From IMG/VR virus record IMGVR_UViG_3300007539_006097, positions 1 to 21,632 of that record: 21,632 nt of DNA; one strand, given 5' to 3'. The notes under the pieces were generated by a model, which made no database searches, was not told where the DNA came from, and saw only the letters and a program-made list of their open reading frames with translations. This stretch comes from a virus. The position numbers and the translations under genes are program-made. This document shows positions 20,966 to 21,632 of the stretch, piece after piece; within the stretch, counting starts at the first letter, position 1, and every line of letters starts with the position of its first letter.

Positions 20966-21632
20966 AAAATTATATCCCGCTCCATTGTCATAGTCACTAT
21001 AGTTTGCTTGATGGTCTATCACAGCCTAAGCAAATAGCACAAAGATGTCTAGAAATAGAAACAACTGCATGTGCATTGACAGATCATGGCAATATAGCTG
21101 GTCATGTGCAATTTCATAAGACTATGAAAAACAGCGGCATCAAACCTATTCTTGGGTGTGAGCTTTATATTTGCGAAAACAATCCAACTATTAAAGAGAA
21201 AGAAAACAGCAAACTTTCTCATATGCTGGTTCTAGCTAAAAACTATCAGGGCTGGCTCGATCTCATTAAGTTAGTCAGCGAATCAAATAAACCAGAACAT
21301 TATTATCATAAGCCAAGGTTAGATCTTGAAACATTATCAACTTTCGTTAAAAACAATCTTATATGTATTACTGGTCATCTTGGCTCTACCCTTTCTAATG
21401 CAATTTGTAGAGAAGATAAGATTATTAGTGACTATTCAAATGTTGGAGTGGCCTATGTAGATAGGCTGAAAGAAGCATTTGGAAAAGAAAATATTTTCTT
21501 AGAATCACAACTAATGGATCAAGAAAATAATCCTATTCAAAAAGAACTTTCTGGTGCTATTGAGGATATTGCTCATAAATGTGGAGTTAGAGTTATATGC
21601 ACTCCAGATGCTCATTATACTAGAAAACAAGA
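20962..21632 (+). CDS. dnaE-like: DNA polymerase III alpha subunit, N-terminal PHP domain (3'-truncated by window)
   Basis: The frame begins at ATG 20962 (ATGA overlap with the nuclease gene) and stays open for 223 codons to the window end, so only the N-terminal part of the bacterial C-family replicative polymerase is seen. The PHP domain is clear: LHCHSHYSLLDGLSQPKQIA with His8 and His10, ALTDHGNIAGHVQFHKTMK with Asp41 and His42, ILGCELYICEN with Glu67, LSHMLVLAKNYQGWLDLIKL with His87, and CTPDAHYTRKQ near the end. These metal ligands look intact, so the domain may have 3'-5' exonuclease activity. The palm and fingers lie outside the window. It would be the replicase acting with the DnaB- and DnaG-like proteins here. 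Confidence 0.93.
   Translation, partial: MKNYIPLHCHSHYSLLDGLSQPKQIAQRCLEIETTACALTDHGNIAGHVQFHKTMKNSGIKPILGCELYICENNPTIKEKENSKLSHMLVLAKNYQGWLDLIKLVSESNKPEHYYHKPRLDLETLSTFVKNNLICITGHLGSTLSNAICREDKIISDYSNVGVAYVDRLKEAFGKENIFLESQLMDQENNPIQKELSGAIEDIAHKCGVRVICTPDAHYTRKQ

Overview
The window looks like part of a large, strictly lytic-type tailed dsDNA phage genome, or a contig from an uncultured one. It is AT-rich (roughly one third G+C by eye). Every gene I accept lies on the + strand. Genes are packed with 1-47 nt overlaps or very short gaps, and Shine-Dalgarno sites are frequent. The content is typical of phage: a sigma-like factor, a ClpP-like peptidase, a holin-like/membrane cluster, class II ribonucleotide reductase, PhoH, a RecA-type recombinase, DnaB-type helicase, DnaG-type primase, dNMP kinase, RecB-like nuclease and Pol III alpha. 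The host cannot be named. The consensus sigma-70 promoter and strong SD sites argue for an ordinary SD-using bacterium and against Bacteroidota.

Layout. (1) 1-3631: a small charged protein, then a coupled run with a sigma-70 region 2/4 protein, three small unknowns, a ClpP-like peptidase with intact Ser-His-Asp, and a DeoC-fold protein lacking both active-site lysines. (2) 3690-4262: one Ala/Gly/Thr-rich, probably virion protein with a strong RBS, followed by a hairpin terminator. (3) 4362-8670: eleven small genes, about eight with N-terminal or multiple membrane segments, built around a papain-like (C1A) cysteine peptidase. This looks like a lysis, envelope or host-takeover cassette and is the least explained part of the window. 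It ends at a strong intrinsic terminator (8699-8734). (4) 8736-8785: a perfect extended-minus-10 sigma-70 promoter (TTGACA, 17 bp, TATAAT) carrying a 10-bp direct repeat around its minus-10 element. (5) 8803-21632: one long operon for nucleotide supply and DNA replication. It starts with an unlisted-looking 49-aa membrane peptide and the B12-dependent ribonucleotide reductase, and runs off the window inside the PHP domain of DNA polymerase III alpha.

How the parts fit together (inference). The right block supplies dNTPs (class II NrdJ, dNMP kinase), unwinds and primes (DnaB, DnaG), copies (Pol III alpha), and recombines or processes ends (RecA-like, PD-(D/E)XK protein, RecB-like nuclease). 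It would be transcribed early by host sigma-70 polymerase. The left block has no recognisable host promoter and encodes its own sigma-like factor, which suits later, phage-directed transcription of the virion and membrane genes. I saw no tRNA, CRISPR array, integrase, transposase or intein. No stretch over 300 bases lacks a gene; the longest gap (8671-8802) holds the terminator and promoter.
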